A DNA stretch of 7,980 nucleotides from Sandarakinorhabdus sp. GTDB lineage: Bacteria; Pseudomonadota; Alphaproteobacteria; Sphingomonadales; Sphingomonadaceae. The stretch spans positions 1 to 7,980 of the forward strand of contig JALOSK010000080.1 in NCBI GenBank assembly GCA_025458465.1. Direction: 5' to 3'. Positions 6,587-7,980 of the stretch are shown piece after piece (position 1 is the stretch's first letter; every line of letters starts with the position of its first letter). The notes under the pieces are model-generated. The model was given only the letters and a program-made list of their open reading frames with translations. It made no database searches and was not told where the DNA came from. The position numbers were made by a program, and so were the translations under genes.

Positions 6587-6610
6587 TCCTCCCCGCCTTC
6601 CTGGGGAGGA
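6587..6610 (+). promoter_or_regulatory. hairpin hiding the amidohydrolase ribosome binding site
   Basis: TCCTCCCC (6587-6594) pairs perfectly over 8 bp with GGGGAGGA (6603-6610), with loop GCCTTCCT. The second arm is the Shine-Dalgarno sequence of the gene starting at 6617, with a 6-base spacer. When folded, the whole ribosome binding site is covered. It could control translation, or partly serve as the end of the preceding lipoprotein transcript, although no T-run follows. Confidence 0.5.
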
Positions 6611-6616
6611 ATCACC

Positions 6617-7980
6617 ATGCACGATCTCGTCATCCGCGGCGGCACCATTGTCGATGGCAGCGGCAATCCGCGCTTCACCGGCGATATCGCCATCGATCAG
6701 GGCCGCATCACCGCCGTTGGGCAGGTGAGCGCACCGGCGCGCGAGGAGATCGACGCCAGCGGCCTGATCGTCACGCCGGGCTTTGTCGATATCCACACCC
6801 ATTATGACGGGCAGGCGACCTGGGATTCGGAAATGGCGCCATCGTCGTGGCATGGCGTCACCACCGTGGTGATGGGCAATTGCGGGGTGGGCTTCGCGCC
6901 GGCCGCGCCCGATCGCCACCAGTGGCTGATCGGCCTGATGGAAGGCGTGGAAGACATCCCCGGCACCGCGCTGGCCGAAGGCATGACGTGGGACTGGGAG
7001 ACATTTCCCGAATATCTCGACGCGCTCGAACGGCGGGCGCGCACCGTCGATGTTGCCACCCACGTGCCGCACGGCGCCGTGCGCGCCTATGTGATGGGCG
7101 AACGCGGGGCAAGGAACGAGACGCCCACCGCAGACGACATCGCGAAGATGGCCCAAATCGTTGCCGAAGGCGTCAAGGCCGGCGCGCTGGGCTTCTCGAC
7201 CAGCCGCACCATCCTGCACAAGAGCATCGACGGCGAACTGGTGCCCGGCACCACGGCCGAGAAGGACGAGCTGATCGCCATCGGCCGCGCCATGGGCAAG
7301 GTGGGCCACGGCGTGTTCGAAATGGCCAGCGATTTGAAGCGCGAGTGGGACGAATTCGGCTGGATGGCCGAGATGAGCCGCGAGACCGGCCTGCCGGTCA
7401 CCTTCGCCATGCTGCAATCCATCGCCAAGGAATTGCCCTGGGACGAACAGATGAGCGAGACGGCGCGCGCCAATGCGACAGGCGCCAACATCGTCGCGCA
7501 GATCGCCATCCGCGGCAACGGCGTGCTGATGGCGTGGCGCGGCACCGTGCACCCGTTCAAATTCCGCCCCAGCTGGCAGGCGATCGAAGCGCTGCCGTGG
7601 GACGAACAATGGCGGCATCTGCAAGACCCGGCGTTCAAGGCCAAGCTGCTGGCGGAAGACAATGTCTGGCCCGAATCCGATGTGCTGCCGCTGTTGATGG
7701 CGGTCGCGCTGGGCTGGCAGCTGCAATATGAAATGGGCGACGGCTTCAACTATGAACCGACGCAGGCTGAAACCATCCATGCCATGGCGGCGGCTGCCGG
7801 CAAGGACCCTGCCGCCTATGCCTACGACCTGCTGTGCAGCAACGACGGCAGCGGCTTCATCTATTTCCCCATCCTCAACTATGCCGATGGCAACCTGGAT
7901 TTCGTCAAGGGCCTGCTGGAACGGGACGACACGGTGATCTCCCTGTCGGACGGTGGCGCGCATTGCGGCACCATCTGCGA
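6617..7980 (+). CDS. amidohydrolase of the N-acyl-D-amino-acid deacylase family, 3' end beyond window
   Basis: The frame is open for 454 codons to the window edge. Relatives run to roughly 550-600 residues, so about a fifth is missing. It is a metal-dependent TIM-barrel amidohydrolase of the D-aminoacylase/Amidohydro_3 type. It starts [16 protein letters not shown] (small beta-domain), then has [12 protein letters not shown] with the HxH metal motif (His60, His62), GNCGVGFAP with the characteristic Cys89, [11 protein letters not shown] (192-202) followed by VPGTTA, and LSDGGAHCG near the end, whose Asp445 matches the catalytic Asp. The segment [12 protein letters not shown] (257-268) lacks the His that classic D-aminoacylases carry in this strand. 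The substrate is therefore uncertain: an N-acyl-D-amino acid or another amide or cyclic imide. No signal peptide is seen, so it is cytosolic. GGGGAGGA at 6603-6610 is a strong ribosome binding site but is paired in a hairpin. Confidence 0.9.
   Translation, partial: MHDLVIRGGTIVDGSGNPRFTGDIAIDQGRITAVGQVSAPAREEIDASGLIVTPGFVDIHTHYDGQATWDSEMAPSSWHGVTTVVMGNCGVGFAPAAPDRHQWLIGLMEGVEDIPGTALAEGMTWDWETFPEYLDALERRARTVDVATHVPHGAVRAYVMGERGARNETPTADDIAKMAQIVAEGVKAGALGFSTSRTILHKSIDGELVPGTTAEKDELIAIGRAMGKVGHGVFEMASDLKREWDEFGWMAEMSRETGLPVTFAMLQSIAKELPWDEQMSETARANATGANIVAQIAIRGNGVLMAWRGTVHPFKFRPSWQAIEALPWDEQWRHLQDPAFKAKLLAEDNVWPESDVLPLLMAVALGWQLQYEMGDGFNYEPTQAETIHAMAAAAGKDPAAYAYDLLCSNDGSGFIYFPILNYADGNLDFVKGLLERDDTVISLSDGGAHCGTIC

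Noticed and set aside
6533..7963. Minus-strand frame of 476 codons and a plus-strand frame at 6847-7731
   Set aside because: Both are off-frame or antisense to the amidohydrolase that starts at 6617, which has a strong ribosome binding site and conserved motifs.

Overview
This is a GC-rich chromosomal window from an alphaproteobacterium, most probably a member of the Sphingomonadales. The clues are a long TonB-dependent receptor with a sphingomonad-style plug domain, a plant/alphaproteobacterial-type glutamate-cysteine ligase, a tRNA-Tyr gene with encoded CCA close to an RlmB-type rRNA methyltransferase, and heavy use of GC-ending codons that leaves long meaningless antisense frames open. The lineage is an inference from gene types. 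I see no insertion sequence, phage gene, CRISPR array or other sign of recent transfer.

Layout, left half, plus strand: a small stem-loop (31-45), tRNA-Tyr(GTA) (48-134), a secreted 169-residue protein built from two 76-residue repeats (321-830), and rlmB (901-1656). rlmB ends in a strong GC hairpin (1637-1672) whose loop carries the stop codon. This hairpin also closes the convergent gene coming from the other side. The 135-320 spacer holds no gene and no site I can defend.

Middle, minus strand: gshA (4851-6224) followed by a 988-residue TonB-dependent outer-membrane receptor (1693-4659). They are separated by a relatively AT-rich 191-base gap that contains a plausible promoter for the receptor and an inverted repeat just upstream of it. 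The receptor carries ten cysteines in five close pairs.

Right half, plus strand: the 132-base divergent spacer 6225-6356 contains a perfect 14-base palindrome. After it come a 59-residue probable lipoprotein (6357-6536) and a large amidohydrolase of the N-acyl-D-amino-acid deacylase type (from 6617, running off the window end). The Shine-Dalgarno sequence of the amidohydrolase is wholly paired in a perfect 8-bp hairpin, and the start codon of the lipoprotein is partly paired in a 7-bp hairpin.

The genes do not form one pathway. They cover translation (tRNA, rRNA methylation), glutathione synthesis, nutrient uptake across the outer membrane, and hydrolysis of an unknown amide or cyclic amide. 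I found no convincing previously undescribed multi-gene system. The best leads are the hairpin that hides the ribosome binding site, the altered metal-site region of the amidohydrolase, the duplicated secreted protein and the cysteine-paired receptor.
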